DNA of 64,000 nt from Ovis canadensis (GCF_042477335.2 NC_091255.1:48586501-48650500), one strand, 5' to 3'; counted from the stretch's first letter, positions 35,201 to 46,791 are shown. Notes: generated by a model not told the origin, from the letters alone. A program made the numbers and translations.

Positions 35201-38200
35201 TGGCAACCTCATGCGAAGAGCTGACTCATTTGAAAAGATCCTGATGCTGGGAAAGATGGAGGGCAGGAGGAGAAGGGGACAATAGTGGATGAGATGGTTG
35301 GATGGCATCACCAACTCAATGGACATGGGTTTGGGTGGACTCTGGGAGTTGGTGGTGGACAAGGAGGCCTGGCGTGCTGCGGTTCATGGGGTCACAAAGA
35401 GTCAGAGACAACTGAGTGACTGAACTGAACTGAGATGTGTCTGACCAAGGAACCTCAAAGTGACATCAAAATCAGTTCATTTCAGTTCAGTCACTTAGTC
35501 GTGTCCGACTCTTTGCAACCCCACGAATCACGGCATGTCAGGCTTCCCTATCCATCACCAACTCCCAGAGTTCACTCAGACTCTTCTTCCAGCCCAGCGT
35601 TTCTCATGATGTACTCTGCATATAAGTCAAATAAGCAGGGTGACAATATACAGCCTTGACGTACTCCTTTTCCTATTTGGAACCAGTCTGCTGTTCCATG
35701 TCCAGTTCTAACTGTTGCTTCCTGACCTGCATATAGGTTTCTCAAGAGGCAGGTCAGGTGGTCTGGTATTCCCATCTCTTTCAGAATTTTCCACAGTTTA
35801 TTGTGATCCACACAGTCAAAGGCTTTGGCATAGTCAATAAAGCAGAAATAGATGTTTTTCTGGAACTCTCTTGCTTTTTCCATGATCATTGCGGATGTTG
35901 GCAATTTGATCTCTGGTTCCTCTGCCTTTTCTAAAACCAGCTTGAACATCTAAAAGTTCACAGTTCACGTATTGCTGAAGCCTGGCTTGGAGAATTTTGA
36001 GCATTACTTTACTAGCGTGTGAGATGAGTGCAATTGTGCGGTAGTTTCAACATTCTTTGGCATTGCCTTTCTTTGGAATTGGAATGAAAACTGACCTTTT
36101 CCAGTCCTGTGGCCACTGCTGAGTTTTCCAAATTTGCTGACATATTGAGTGCAGCACTTTCACAGCATCATCTTTCAGGATTTGAAATAGCTCAACTGGA
36201 ATTCCATCACCTCCACTAGCTTTGTTCATAGTGATGCTTTCTAAGGACTTCACATTCCAGGATGTCTGGCTCTAGGTAAGTGATCACACCATCATGATTA
36301 TCTTGGTCTTGAAGATCTTTTTTGTACATTTCTTCTGTGTATTCTGTGTTCTTCTTGCCACCTCTTCTTAATATCTTCTGCTTCTGTGAGGTCCATACCA
36401 TTTCTGTCCTTTATCGAGCCCATCTTTGTGTGAAATGTTCCCTTGGCATTTCTAATTTTCTTGAGATCTCTAGTCTTTCCCAATCTGTTGTTTTCCTCTA
36501 TTTCTTTGCATTGATCGGTGAGATAGGCTTTCTTATCTTTTCTTGCTATTCTTTGGAACTCTGCATTCAGATGTTTATATCTTTCCTTTTCTCCTTTGCT
36601 TTTCACTTCTCTTCTTTTCACAGCTATTTGTAAGGCCTCCCCAGACAACCATTTGGCTTTTTTGCATTTCTTTTCCATGGCAATGGTCTTGATCCCTGTC
36701 TCCTGTACAGTGTCACGAACCTCAGTCCATAGTTCACCAGGCACTCTATCTATCAGATCTAGTCCCTTAAATCTATTTCTCACTTCCACTGTATAATCAT
36801 AAGGGATTTGATGTAGGTCGTACCTGAATGGTCTAGTGGTTTTCCCTACTTTCTTCAATTTAAGTCTGAATTTGGCAATAAGGAGTTCATGATCTGAGCC
36901 ACAGTCAGCTCCCGGTCTTGTTTTTGTTGACTGTATAGAGCTTCTCCATCTTTGGCTACAAAAAAATATAATCAATCTGATTTCGGTGTTGACCATCTGG
37001 TGATGTCCATGTGTAGAGTCTTCTCTTGTGTTGTTGGAAGAGGGTGTTTGCTATGACCAGTGCATTTTCTTGGCAAAACTCTATCAGTCTTTGCCCTGCT
37101 TCATTCCTTATTCCAAGGCCAAATTTGCCTGTTACTCCAGGTGTTTCTTGACTTCCTACTCTTGCATTCCAGTCCCCTGTAATGAAAAGGACATCTTTTT
37201 GGGGGTGTTAGTTCTAAAAGGTCTTGTAGGTCTTCATAGAACCATTCGACTACAGCTTCTTTAGCATTACTGGTTGGGGCATAGACTTGGATAACTGTGA
37301 TATTGAATGGTTTGCCTTGGAAATGAACAGAGATCATTCTGTCGTTTTGAGATTGCATCCAAGTACTGCATTTTGGACTCTTTCGTTAACCATGATGGCT
37401 ACTCCATTTCTTCTACGGGATTCCTGTCTGCAGTAGTAGATATAATGGTCATCTGAGTTAAATTCACCCATTCCAGTCCATTTTAGTTCGCTGATTCCTA
37501 GAATGTCGATGTTCACTCTTGCCATCTCTTGATTGACCACTTCCAATTTGCCTTGATTCATGGACCTGACATTCCAGGTTCCTATGCAATATTGCTCTTT
37601 ACAGCATCAGACCTTGCTTCTATCACCAGTCACATCCACAACTGGGTATTGTTTTTGCTTTGGCTTCATCCCTTCATTCTTTCTGGAGTTATTTCTCCAT
37701 TGATCTCCAGTAGCATATTGGGCACCTAACCTGGGGAGTTCCTCTTTCAGTATCCTATCATTTTGCCTTTTCATACTGTTCATGGGGTTCTCAAGGCAAG
37801 ATTACTGAAGTGGTTTGCCATTCCCTTCTCCAGTGGATAAGAAAATAGTGTGTTCTAAATAATCCTCTTTCAGCCTCCCACTTCTCACTGTCTAGGTATG
37901 CAGGCACAATCAGCATTACCACAGTTTTGCTAGGTAATTTAAAAATTGATGTTTAATTCCATAAAAGCAAATTAATGATCCTTTTCACTGGACAGTGCTG
38001 ACACCAATGATACTTCTGTAAACTAAGACTCTCCCCACCAAAATCTCATTTTTTTCTTGGTACTTTTAACTTACATATGTAGGGCACCCACAGAAGCTAT
38101 ATCTTCTCTTGTACTGAGTAGATAATGTATCAGACAAAATAACCTTTTTCATTAAAGTCATTAGTTTTACATCTCTTCATGAGGACAAATTGTTAAAACA

Positions 38201-41200
38201 TTTGTGCTCAGTTGCTCAGTCATGTCTGACTCTTGGAGATCCCATCGATTGTAGCCTGCCAGGCTCCTCTGTCCATGGATTCTCTAGGCAAGAATACTGG
38301 AGTGGGTTGCCATTTCCTTCTCCAGGGGAATCTTCCTGACCCAGGGATTGAACCTGCATCTACTTGCGTCTCCCACGCTGGCCACTCCTGCACTGTGCCA
38401 CCCGAGAAGCCCTTAAAACATTTTATTAGATAAATTAAGCTTCTTTGGTGGTTTGTAAGATTGATGGTATTTAATATTACGTGTTATTTGGAAATTGATG
38501 CTAGGCACAATTGTTTTATTATCATCTTTTTTTTTTTTTAAGCCTATCGGGAACCTGACTATTCATATCAGATGGCTGTACGTTTTACCACAAAATCTTG
38601 TGAAGGAAAATATAATGATCTGCTTTTTCGAGTCCTGAAGAAAATCTTGGATAATTTAATCTTTGATTTGTCATGCCATATCATAGAACCATCATATAAA
38701 TGCCATTTTGTTAAAGTTCCAAAACATGGCCTCATTCATGAGCTATTTATAGCCTTTCAAGGTAAAAAATTTTAATATTTCTTTAAATTTATGAGTTTAA
38801 TCTTATTACAGAATTAATTACCATAGTAATATGAGAAATAAGTAGTAGGTTTTAAATGCTTGTTAAGCACTAAAATCTATTGTTGTTCTTAGCCTGGTTG
38901 TGGTTTTAAAAATTAACACATTAATTATTTGCCTTCAACTATGATATATTGTTGCCTATTTTTGAGAAGTCAGTAGCATTTTATAAATATGGCCTTTAAC
39001 TATGCAGCTAATATTTAAGTTATAACTTCTTATAGAATTTTAAATTGTATTTTTGAGAACTTGACAAAAGGGGGAAACCAAACCAAATTTATTTCTATTC
39101 ATTTTAAAGCCTTGTAGTTACCTCCATTAGCCCCCAGATGGAGTGAAATCATAATATATAAAGTATTCAAATTGTGCACCTTTCTGGGATTACATAGATT
39201 AAACACATGCACACATGTATACTGATCAGCATTTGGAACGTTATTGGAATGTTTAGAACTTTTTTGGAATTGTTTTGTGAAGATGTCATTTTCTCCCCCC
39301 TCCAGTTAATCCTTTTGCACCAGGGTGGAAAGGTACATGCAATGAGTCTATTGACTGTGAAGATACCACAAATCGTAATATCCTCCAGGTAAGAATTTCA
39401 GTGTAGGGGGAAAGTATTTGAATAGTAAACAAAGATGTTTAAAAACTTAAGCACGAAATATTACTGATATTGCTTTCAGTTTTATAAACTGAGATTGTGA
39501 GAGTCATAGCTATTTTAAAATGTTTTGTCTTGGAATAGTATGTTTGGAATATTATATAACTCCCCAGGTTAATATTATGTATTTTTCCTATGATAGAAGA
39601 AAGATGGATCGCTGGTCTTTGTTCTCCAAATGTAACCAAGCAGCAGCTTGAAAAACAGCCTTACAGGGCTTCCTTGGTGGCTCAGTGGTAAAGAATTCAC
39701 CTGCCAATACAGGAGACACAGGTTTGATCCCTGATCCAGGAAGACTTCACATGCTGTGGATTCTGAAAGAGATGGGAATACCAGACCACCTGACCTGATT
39801 CTTGAGAAACCTATATGCAGGTCAGGAAGCAACAGTTAGAACTGGACATGGAACAGCAGACTGGTTCCAAATAGGAAAAGGAGTACGTCAAGGCTGTATA
39901 TTGTCACCCTGCTTATTTAACTTCTGTGCAGAGTACATCATGAGAAACGCTGAGCTGGAAGAAGCACAAGCTGGAATCAAGATTGCTGGGAGAAATATCA
40001 ATAACCTCAGATATGCAGATGACACCACCTTTATGGCAGAAAGTGAAGAGGAACTAAAAAGCCTCTTGATGAAAGTGAAAGAGGAGAGTGAAAAAGTTGG
40101 CTTAAAGTTCAACATTCAGAAAATGAAGATCATGGCATCTGGTCCCATCACTTCATGGGAAATAGATGGGGAAACAGTGGAATCAGTGTCAGACTTTATT
40201 TTGGGGGGCTCCAAAGTCACTGCAGATGGTGACTGCAGCCATGACATTAAAAGATGCTTACTCTTTGGAAGGAAAGTTATGACCAACCTAGATAGCATAT
40301 TCAAAAGCAGAGACATTACTTTGCCGACTAAGGTCCATCTAGTCAAGGCTATGGTTTTTCCAGTGGTCATGTATGGATGTGAGAGTTGGACTGTGAAGAA
40401 AGCTGAGCGCCGAAGAATTGATGCTTTTGAACTGTGGTGTTGGAGAAGACTCTTGAGAGTCCCTTGGAGTGCAAGGAGATCCAACCAGTCCATTCTAAAG
40501 GAGATCAGTCCTGGGTGTTCTTTGGAAGGAATGATGCTAAAGCTGAAACTCCGGTACTTTGGCCACCTCATGTGAAGAGTTGACTCATTGGAAAAGACTC
40601 TGATGCTGGGAGGGATTGGGGGCAGGAGGAGAAGGGGATGACAGAGGATGAGATGGCTGGATGGCATCACGAACTCGATGGATGTGAGTTTGAGTGAACT
40701 CCAGGAGTTGGCGATGGACAGGGAGGCCTGGTGTGCTGCGATTCATGGGGTTGCAAAGAGTCGGACACGACTGAGCAACTGAACTGAACTGAACTGAGGC
40801 CTCTGCACCACAATTACTGAGCCTGTGCTCTAGAGCTTAGGAGCCGCAACTACTTAGCTCATGTGCTGCAACTACTGAAGCCCCTGTGCCCTCAAGCCCA
40901 AGCACTGCAACAAGACAAGCCACCACAATGAGAAACCCATGCACTGCAGCTAGAGAGTAGCCCCCACTCTCTGCAGCTGGAGAAAAGACTGCCCAGCAAT
41001 GAGGACCCAGCACAGCCAAAAATAAATTAATTCATTAAAAAAAAATGAACAGCCTTATAAAAATAAAGAAAGAAAGAACAGCCTTATAATCATGTCATTC
41101 TAGGTTAAAACATTGGTTTTTCCAAAACTGAGTCTTTATTGATCATGATAGTTGCTCTCTCCTCTACCTTATTTGAGGCTCAGGACATAATCTAAAAAAA

Positions 41201-42646
41201 TACCTTCATTCTCCTCCTCTAGTCCTTAAGCCCATTACCCTTAACATTGTACATGGTTTATGGGTTATTATTAGTTACTTTTTAAGCCCTGTGCTCAAAA
41301 AATAAAATTTACACCATTAGTCTGTAATGCTAATTAAAGTTTTGGTTTCCATCTTGCTTGGCTCTTTGGAGTTAGAAACAATCAACTCCCAGTTATCTAT
41401 ATATGGGATAGACATGCTGCAAATAATTCAAAACAAGTGCTTTTTAACCTCATTTCAATTCTTAACTGTTGTACATAAAAATTGACAGTTGATGAGTTCA
41501 GGCTAAACTAATTTTGGTATTAACATGCAACTTTTCAGGAATTCACCTGTTGTGTAAAGCAGTGCCATGCTTGTATTACATTTCATTGCCTCTGATATAG
41601 GAGAAGAAATTTGGTTCACAGTTTAGTAATTGTACTTCTCTCTGGTGTTTTAAAATCTTAGGCAAGAAATCGAATAGAAGAATTTTTCCGGAGCCAAGCA
41701 TATATTTTCAACCATGATCTAAATAAAACTCTACCAGCCATGCATTTTGTGGATCACAGTTTTCAGATAGTACGTATGGATAGCTGTCGTCCAGGCTTTG
41801 GAAAAAATGAAGGTCTACACAGCAATTGCGCTACATGTTGTGGTAATTATAAAATACACATATCTAGTTATTTAGGTTATATAGTCAGAATTCTCTTAGC
41901 ATAATTGAATATTTATAGTGATTTTCTTACCAAAGAAATGTATTCAGTTAAAGGGAAGTAAAAATTCAAAGCCCAAATTTCTAAACATAGTTATCTTCAT
42001 GTATATTAATTCTGCCTAGTATAATCTTTTGTATTACAAAATATCTCTATAGCATTGTGACTTGAGATACTGTACTATGAAAGGAAACAAAATGGTCCTG
42101 CCTAGAAACTAGAAATAGGAACTAGACAACAAGAAATAGGAACTCATAAATGGAGCAACACAGAAGTTATTGGAAGATGCTACTAAAGGACAAAGTAGCT
42201 AAGATTCTAACTTTCTTTTACAGTGCTACCTCAGATCATCAGATAACAATATTGAAAACTCATAAATAGGGAGTTCCCGGACAGTCCAGTGGTTAGGACT
42301 CCACTTTCACTGCCATGGCTCCAAGTTTAATCCATGATTGGGGAACTAAGACCCTACAACCTGCTCAGTGGAGCCAAGGGAAAAAACAACTCATGAATAG
42401 TCTTCCACAGTTTAATTGGTTGAACATTACTGGTAGTAGAACATAGATATAGAATGTCAATGGTGTGACATTGGTGGCAATTTGTATTATTGGTATAAAA
42501 TACCTTTAACTGAAATGAGAATAATCTGTTCCATTGTACTTTCCTCTGCAGTGGTTTGTAGTCCTGGGACTTTTAGTCCTGATGTTGATGTTACATGTCA
42601 GACCTGCATTTCCGTCCAAATCTTTGGAGCTAAATCATGCCAGTGA
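32034..42646 (+). CDS. ZPBP2: ZPBP2, zona pellucida-binding protein 2, complete (8 exons)
   Basis: ZPBP2 is a secreted/acrosomal sperm protein of the ZPBP (sp38) family, involved in acrosome shape and egg-coat binding. Exons 32034-32082, 32224-32289, 33441-33566, 34216-34377, 38543-38761, 39306-39388, 41662-41842 and 42552-42646 give 981 bases, 326 residues plus stop. All junctions are GT/AG and phases agree. Residues 1-17 form a hydrophobic signal peptide. Cys54 and Cys108 (in GLYTC) with the YLWVG tryptophan look like an Ig-like fold. N-glycosylation sequons occur at NIT, NES and NKT. The C-terminus is Cys-rich ([21 protein letters not shown]). It aligns nearly end to end with human ZPBP2. 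The start is the ATG at 32034; the preceding codon is GTG, where human has a second Met. It diverges from IKZF3 and converges on GSDMB. Confidence 0.95.
32224..32289 (+). CDS. ZPBP2: ZPBP2 coding exon 2
   Basis: Acceptor TTTTTTCCTCCGCAG, donor GTAATG. It encodes [12 protein letters not shown] followed by [10 protein letters not shown]; the GFIYGK core is identical to human. The first half is diverged, as expected around signal peptide cleavage. Confidence 0.9.
33441..33566 (+). CDS. ZPBP2: ZPBP2 coding exon 3
   Basis: Acceptor TTTGTCATAG, donor GTAAGT. It encodes [18 protein letters not shown] and [17 protein letters not shown], the first half of the Ig-like domain with its cysteine. There is no long open frame around it; it was found from the protein match and splice sites. 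Confidence 0.92.
34216..34377 (+). CDS. ZPBP2: ZPBP2 coding exon 4
   Basis: Acceptor TTTCTGTTTAG, donor GTAAGA. It encodes the second half of the Ig-like domain: [20 protein letters not shown], then [20 protein letters not shown] and KRYDFM-like QRYDFMIF. Confidence 0.95.
34505..35433 (+). mobile_element. BovB LINE in ZPBP2 intron 4, sense
   Basis: 5'-truncated BovB starting in the RT domain ([17 protein letters not shown], then YADDT) with several in-frame stops, ending GAGTGACTGAACTGAACTGA. It points at the antisense BovB that starts 38 bases later. Confidence 0.93.
35472..37839 (-). mobile_element. Near full-span BovB LINE in ZPBP2 intron 4, antisense, internally deleted
   Basis: From 5' (right) to 3' (left) on the minus strand: 5' region near 37839, apurinic endonuclease domain ([26 protein letters not shown]; 37.1-37.56 kb), linker (36.3-37.0 kb), N-terminal RT ([29 protein letters not shown]-like [16 protein letters not shown]) up to [13 protein letters not shown]. 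It then jumps at about 35581 straight to the last 105 bases of the 3' end. Compared with the copy at 19.8 kb, about 0.7 kb including the YADDT box is missing, and other frames are broken, so it is dead. Confidence 0.93.
38204..38412 (-). mobile_element. Bov-tA2-type SINE in ZPBP2 intron 4
   Basis: Antisense Bov-tA (GTGCTCAGTTGCTCAGTCAT; right end GTGCCACCCGAGAAGCCC). The 11 bp duplication TTAAAACATTT at 38193-38203 and 38413-38423. It ends 130 bases before exon 5. Confidence 0.93.
38543..38761 (+). CDS. ZPBP2: ZPBP2 coding exon 5
   Basis: The largest coding exon (219 bases). Acceptor is a T13 run followed by AAG, donor GTAAAA. It encodes [35 protein letters not shown] and EPSYKC, ending [12 protein letters not shown], with conserved cysteines of the family-specific domain. 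Confidence 0.95.
39306..39388 (+). CDS. ZPBP2: ZPBP2 coding exon 6
   Basis: Acceptor TCTCCCCCCTCCAG, donor GTAAGA. It encodes [20 protein letters not shown] and TTNRNILQ, with an N-glycosylation sequon NES. It ends in phase 0. Confidence 0.94.
39666..41040 (+). mobile_element. Long CHR SINE split by a BovB (ZPBP2 intron 6)
   Basis: SINE head at 39666-39760 (GGGCTTCCTTGGTGGCTCAG to CACATGCTGTGG) and SINE remainder at 40797-41040 (GCCTCTGCACCACAATTACT to CACAGCCAAAAATAAATT). The halves join end to end when compared with the intact copy at 44247-44573, apart from roughly nine missing bases. Confidence 0.88.
39761..40796 (+). mobile_element. BovB LINE, 5'-truncated, 257-codon open frame
   Basis: A 1 kb BovB 3' half beginning TTCTGAAAGAGATGGGAATA. 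The open frame at 39802-40575 covers the RT core with YADDT and ends at a TGA just after YFGHLM. The 3' tip is GAACTGAACTGAACTGAG. Inserted in a CHR SINE without a visible target-site duplication. Confidence 0.93.
41662..41842 (+). CDS. ZPBP2: ZPBP2 coding exon 7
   Basis: Acceptor TTTTAAAATCTTAG, donor GTAATT. It encodes [20 protein letters not shown], then [40 protein letters not shown]. It is highly conserved with human and carries a sequon (NKT). Confidence 0.95.
42270..42388 (+). mobile_element. CHR-type tRNA SINE in ZPBP2 intron 7
   Basis: GGGAGTTCCCGGACAGTCCA head, AAGTTTAATCCATGATTGGG, A-rich end. Confidence 0.86.
42552..42646 (+). CDS. ZPBP2: ZPBP2 terminal coding exon 8
   Basis: Acceptor TTTCCTCTGCAG. 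It encodes [19 protein letters not shown] and [12 protein letters not shown], stop TGA at 42644-42646. It ends one residue after the conserved GAKSC, at the same place as human. Confidence 0.94.
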
Positions 42647-42949
42647 ATTTCAACATGAAGACTAGGGGTGAAAGCATCATTACTTGCTTGTGGAGGTGGA
42701 AGACGTAAGATGATTTGTTCACATCCCAAAGTGTCATAGATATTTTCTTTAAGGAAGATCAGTAAGACCAAAACATTGGAAAATGTACATTGTAAAAACC
42801 ATAAAAAGATAGTCAGCATGGTATTTCTAAGAAGGTATTTAATCTCAGTGGATGATTTTTAATGAAATATGTTTTGTTGCTTACAAACAATCTTGTTTCT
42901 TTGTACCTAAAACTATGTTAAGGTCAAGAAGAGTAGACAAGTATAATAT

Positions 42950-42955
42950 AATAAA
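42950..42955 (+). terminator. ZPBP2: Candidate ZPBP2 polyadenylation signal
   Basis: AATAAA about 305 bases after the stop, the first canonical hexamer in the 3'UTR and before the L1 sequence begins at about 43080. Cleavage site not determined. Confidence 0.6.
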
Positions 42956-44246
42956 ATTTTGTACTTTCCATATATTATTTTGTTTGATATCACTCATATG
43001 ATATAAAGGCATATGTATTACTTTTATAATTAGAACCAAAAAAGTTATTTCTTTTAGTCTGTTTGCTTTTAGTCTATTTATTTTAGAATAATAGACTTTG
43101 TTTTTTAGTATAGAGTTAGGGTTACAGAAAAATTGAGCAGATATTACACAGAGTTCCATATACCCACTTAAGCCCACCCCCTCACCCCTCCCCATTTCCC
43201 CTGTTAATAACATCTTGCATTAGTGTGATACATTTGTTATGATTAATGAACCAATGTCGATACATTATTATCACCTATAGTTTTAATAGTTTATATTAAG
43301 GTTCATTCTGTGTGTTGTACAGTTCTATGGGTTTTGACAAGTACATATTGACATGTGTCCACCCCTACAGTTTCACACAGAATAGTTCCACCACCCTTAA
43401 GATGCCCTCTGTTTAATCTATTCTTCTCTCTCTCTTACCCTACAGCCCTTGACAACCACCAATCTTGTTACTGTCTCTACAGTTTTGCCTTTCCCAAAGT
43501 AGGTTAAACTTAGAACCATACAGTATGTAGACTTTCCAGACTGGCTTCTTTCACTTACCAATCTTCATTTAAGATTCTTCCATGTCACTGTATGGCTTTG
43601 ATATATCAGTTTTTATTGCTGACTAATATTCCATATCATGGGTGTATAAAGGACATCTTGATTGCTTCAAGTTTTTGATGATTATGAATAAAATTGCTAT
43701 AAATATTTGTGTACAGATTTTTGTATGGACATGAGTTTTCAAATCAATTGCGTAAATGCCTAGGAGCATGATTGCTGGGTTGTGTGGTAAGATAATGTCT
43801 AGTTTTGTAAGAAATTTCCAAACTATATCCCAAATTGGTTTACCATTTTACATTCCCACTGCGATGGATGTGTTTCGTGTTCCTCATCGTCACCAGTTTT
43901 TGGTATTTTAAGTTTTTTTTTTATTTTGTCTGTTCTATTAGGTATATAGTGATAGTTCATTACTGTTTTAATTTTAAATCCCCTAATGACATCTGGTCTC
44001 TGCATTATTTCATGTGTTTATTTGTCATCTGTATATCTATCATTTAGATCTTTCTCCTTGTTTTTATTGAATTTTTCATTCATATTGTTGAGTTCCAAGA
44101 GTTCTTTGTATATTTTAGATACAAATTCTTATCAGATATGTGTTTTGCAAATATTTTCTCCAATTTTGTGGTTTGTCTCTTCTCACAGTGTCTTTCACTG
44201 AGCAGAAGTTTTTAATTTTAGTAAAATCCGGTTTACCAGTTTTGGG

Positions 44247-44573
44247 CTTCGCTGGTAGCTCACCGGTAAAGAATCCCCCTGTCCATGCAGGAGACTGGTT
44301 CAGTCCCTGGCCTGGGAAGATCCTACATGCTGTGGAGCAGCTAAGCCCATGCACCCCAACTATTGAGCCTGTGCTCTAGAGCCCAGAGACCCGCAACTGC
44401 TGAGCCCTCGCGCTCCACCTGCGGAGGCCTGTGCGCCCTGGAGCCCACGTTCAGCAACAGGAGAGGCCACTGCAATGAGAAGCCTACACACCAACTGGAG
44501 AACAGCCCCCGCTTGCCCCAACTGGAGAAAAGCCTGGGCAACAAGGAATACCCATGTAGCCAAAAATAAATAA
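44247..44573 (+). mobile_element. Long CHR-type SINE, complete
   Basis: GGGCTTCGCTGGTAGCTCAC head, ATGCTGTGGAGCAGCTAAGC, CAACTATTGAGCCTGTGCTC and a CCAAAAATAAATAAATC end. Inserted in the antisense L1M. It serves as the uninterrupted comparison for the split copy in ZPBP2 intron 6. Confidence 0.88.
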
Positions 44574-44925
44574 ATCAAAGTATAGTCAATATTTTTCCAT
44601 GGATCATGCTTTTTATGCTATATCTACAAACTCATCACCAAGCCCAAAGTCATGTAGTTTGCTCCTGTTGTATTCAAGAAGTTAGTTTCATGATTTACAT
44701 TTAGTCTAAGATGAATTAGTTTTTTCGAAAAATGTAAGTTGTATGTTTAGATTCTTTTTTTTTTTTGCCTATGGATGGTTCCAGCACCATTTGTTGAAAA
44801 GACTGTCCTTCCTCCATTGAATTGCCTGTGCTCTTTTGCCAAAGTTCAGTTGACTACATTTGTGTGGATCTATGTCTGGGTTCCCTACTTATTAATTCAT
44901 GTATTCTTTCCTCAGTATGGTTCAG

Positions 44926-45213
44926 TTCAGTTCAGTCGCTCAGTTGTGTCCGACTCTTTGCGACCCCATGAATTGCAGCATGCCAGGCCTCCATGTCCAT
45001 CACCAACTCCCAGAGTTCACTCAAACTCACGTCCATCGAGTCTGTGATGCCATCCAGCCGTCTCATCCTCTGTTGTCCCCTTCTCCTCCTGCCCCTGGTC
45101 CCTCTCAGCATCAGAGTCTTTTCCAATGAGTCAACTCTTCTCATGAGGTGGCCAAAGTACTAGAGTTTCAGCTTTAGCGTCATTCCTTCCAAAGAACACC
45201 CAGGACTGATCTA
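44926..45213 (-). mobile_element. BovB LINE 3' fragment
   Basis: CAGTTCAGTTCAGTCGCTCA to CACCCAGGACTGATC; antisense of the BovB C-terminal coding end ([20 protein letters not shown]). 5'-truncated. Confidence 0.9.
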
Positions 45214-45287
45214 CCTTGATTACTGTATAGTAAAGCTTACATTTGGTTGGTGTCAGTCCCCTGATTTAGTTCTTCCTCAATATGATG

Positions 45288-45564
45288 TTTGGAGAAGGCA
45301 ATGGCAACCCACTCCAGTACTCTTGCCTGGAAAATCCCACGGACGCAGGAGGCTGGTAAGCTGCAGTCCATGGGGTCACTAAGAGTCAGATACAACTGAG
45401 CATCTTCACTTTCACTTTTCACTTTCATGCATTGGAGAAGGAAATGGCAACCCACTCCAGTGTTCTTGCCTGGAGAATCCCAGGGACGGGGGAGCCTGGT
45501 GAGCTGCCGTCTCTGGGGTCGCACAGAGTCGGACACAACTGAAGCGACTTAGCAGCAGCAGCAG
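45288..45564 (+). mobile_element. Bov-A2 dimeric SINE
   Basis: Two monomers, starting GGAGAAGGCAATGGCAACCC and GGAGAAGGAAATGGCAACCC, joined by TTCACTTTCACTTTTCACTT and ending in (CAG)n. Possible duplication around TATGATG on both sides. Confidence 0.9.
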
Positions 45565-45605
45565 TATGATGATAGTTATCATCTTTTGCCTTTTTGTATA
45601 AATTT

Positions 45606-45893
45606 AAAAAATTTTTTTATTTATTATTTGGTTCTGCTGGATCTTCATTGCTTCACACAGGTTTTCTCCAGTTGCAGCAAGTGGGGGTTACTCGCTAGTT
45701 GTGATGCTTGGGCTTCTCATTGCAGTGGCTGCTCTTGTTGCAAAGCATAGGCTCCAGGCACTCAGGCTTCAGTAGTTGTGGCACACAGACGTAGTTGCTC
45801 TGTGCGTTATGGGATCTTCTTGGAACAGGGATTGAACCCATGTCCCCTGCCTAGGCATGTGGATTCATAACCAATGGACCACCAGGAAAGTCT
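45606..45893 (-). mobile_element. Long CHR-type SINE
   Basis: Antisense: TTTATTATTTGGTTCTGCTG, GCTTCAGTAGTTGTGGCACA, GGGATTGAACCCATGTCCCC, GGACCACCAGGAAAGTC. Confidence 0.85.
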
Positions 45894-46423
45894 ATGGTCT
45901 TGTGTTTTTAATTTCAAATTCCAAGTGTTTATTGCTGGTATTTAGAAAGGCAATTAACTTTTGTATATTTACCTTACATCCTATGATCTTTCTCTAATTG
46001 CTATTAATTCCAGGAGGTTTTTGGTAGATTCTTTGAGATTTTCTACTTAGACAACCATGTCATCTGCAAACAAAACAGTTTTATTTCTTCCTTCCAATCT
46101 GTATATCTATTATTTCCTTATCTAGTCTTACGGCATTAGTTAGCACTTCCAGTATGACATTGAATAGTAATAGTGAGTGGGCACATCCTTGTCTTGTTTC
46201 TAGTCTTAGAGAGAAAGCATCCAGTTTCTCACTATTACATGTGATTTTAGGTATAGTTTTTTTTTTTAATAGATGTTCTTTGTTAAGTTGACGAAGTTCT
46301 CTATTCCTCTATTCCTTTGATTGATATATGATATTTTCATCTTTAGTCTGTTGATGTTGATAGATAAATCGATTTTCAAATGTTAGAACTATTCTGTATT
46401 CAGAATAAATCATTTTTAGTCAT

Positions 46424-46791
46424 CGCTTCAGTTCAACATTCAGTCGTGTCTGACTCTTTGCGACCCCATGGACTGCAGCACACCAGACCTCCCTGTCCAT
46501 CACCAACTCCCAGAGTTTACTCAAACTCATGTCCATTGAGTCAGTGATGCCATTCAACCATCTCATCTTCTGTCATCCCCTTCTCCTCCTGCCCTCAATC
46601 TTTCCCAGCATCAGGATGTTTTCTAGTAAGTCAGTTCTTCGCATCAGGTGGCCAAAGTATTGGACTTTCAGCTTCAGCATCGGTCCTTTCAGTGAATATT
46701 CAGGACTGATTTCCTTTAGGATGGACTGGTTTGATCTCCTGCAGGCCAAGGACTCAAGAGTCTTCTCCAACACCACAGTTCAAAAGCATCA
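46424..46791 (-). mobile_element. BovB LINE 3' fragment
   Basis: Antisense BovB end. A perfect 12 bp duplication ATTTTTAGTCAT at 46412-46423 and 46792-46803 marks the insertion into L1M. Confidence 0.92.

Noticed and set aside
36298-36996. 232-codon minus-strand open frame as a gene
   Set aside because: It is the linker between the endonuclease and RT domains of the BovB at 35472-37839.
44899-45144. Overlapping open frames on both strands suggesting a compact gene
   Set aside because: A 5'-truncated antisense BovB end; the plus-strand frame is its complement.
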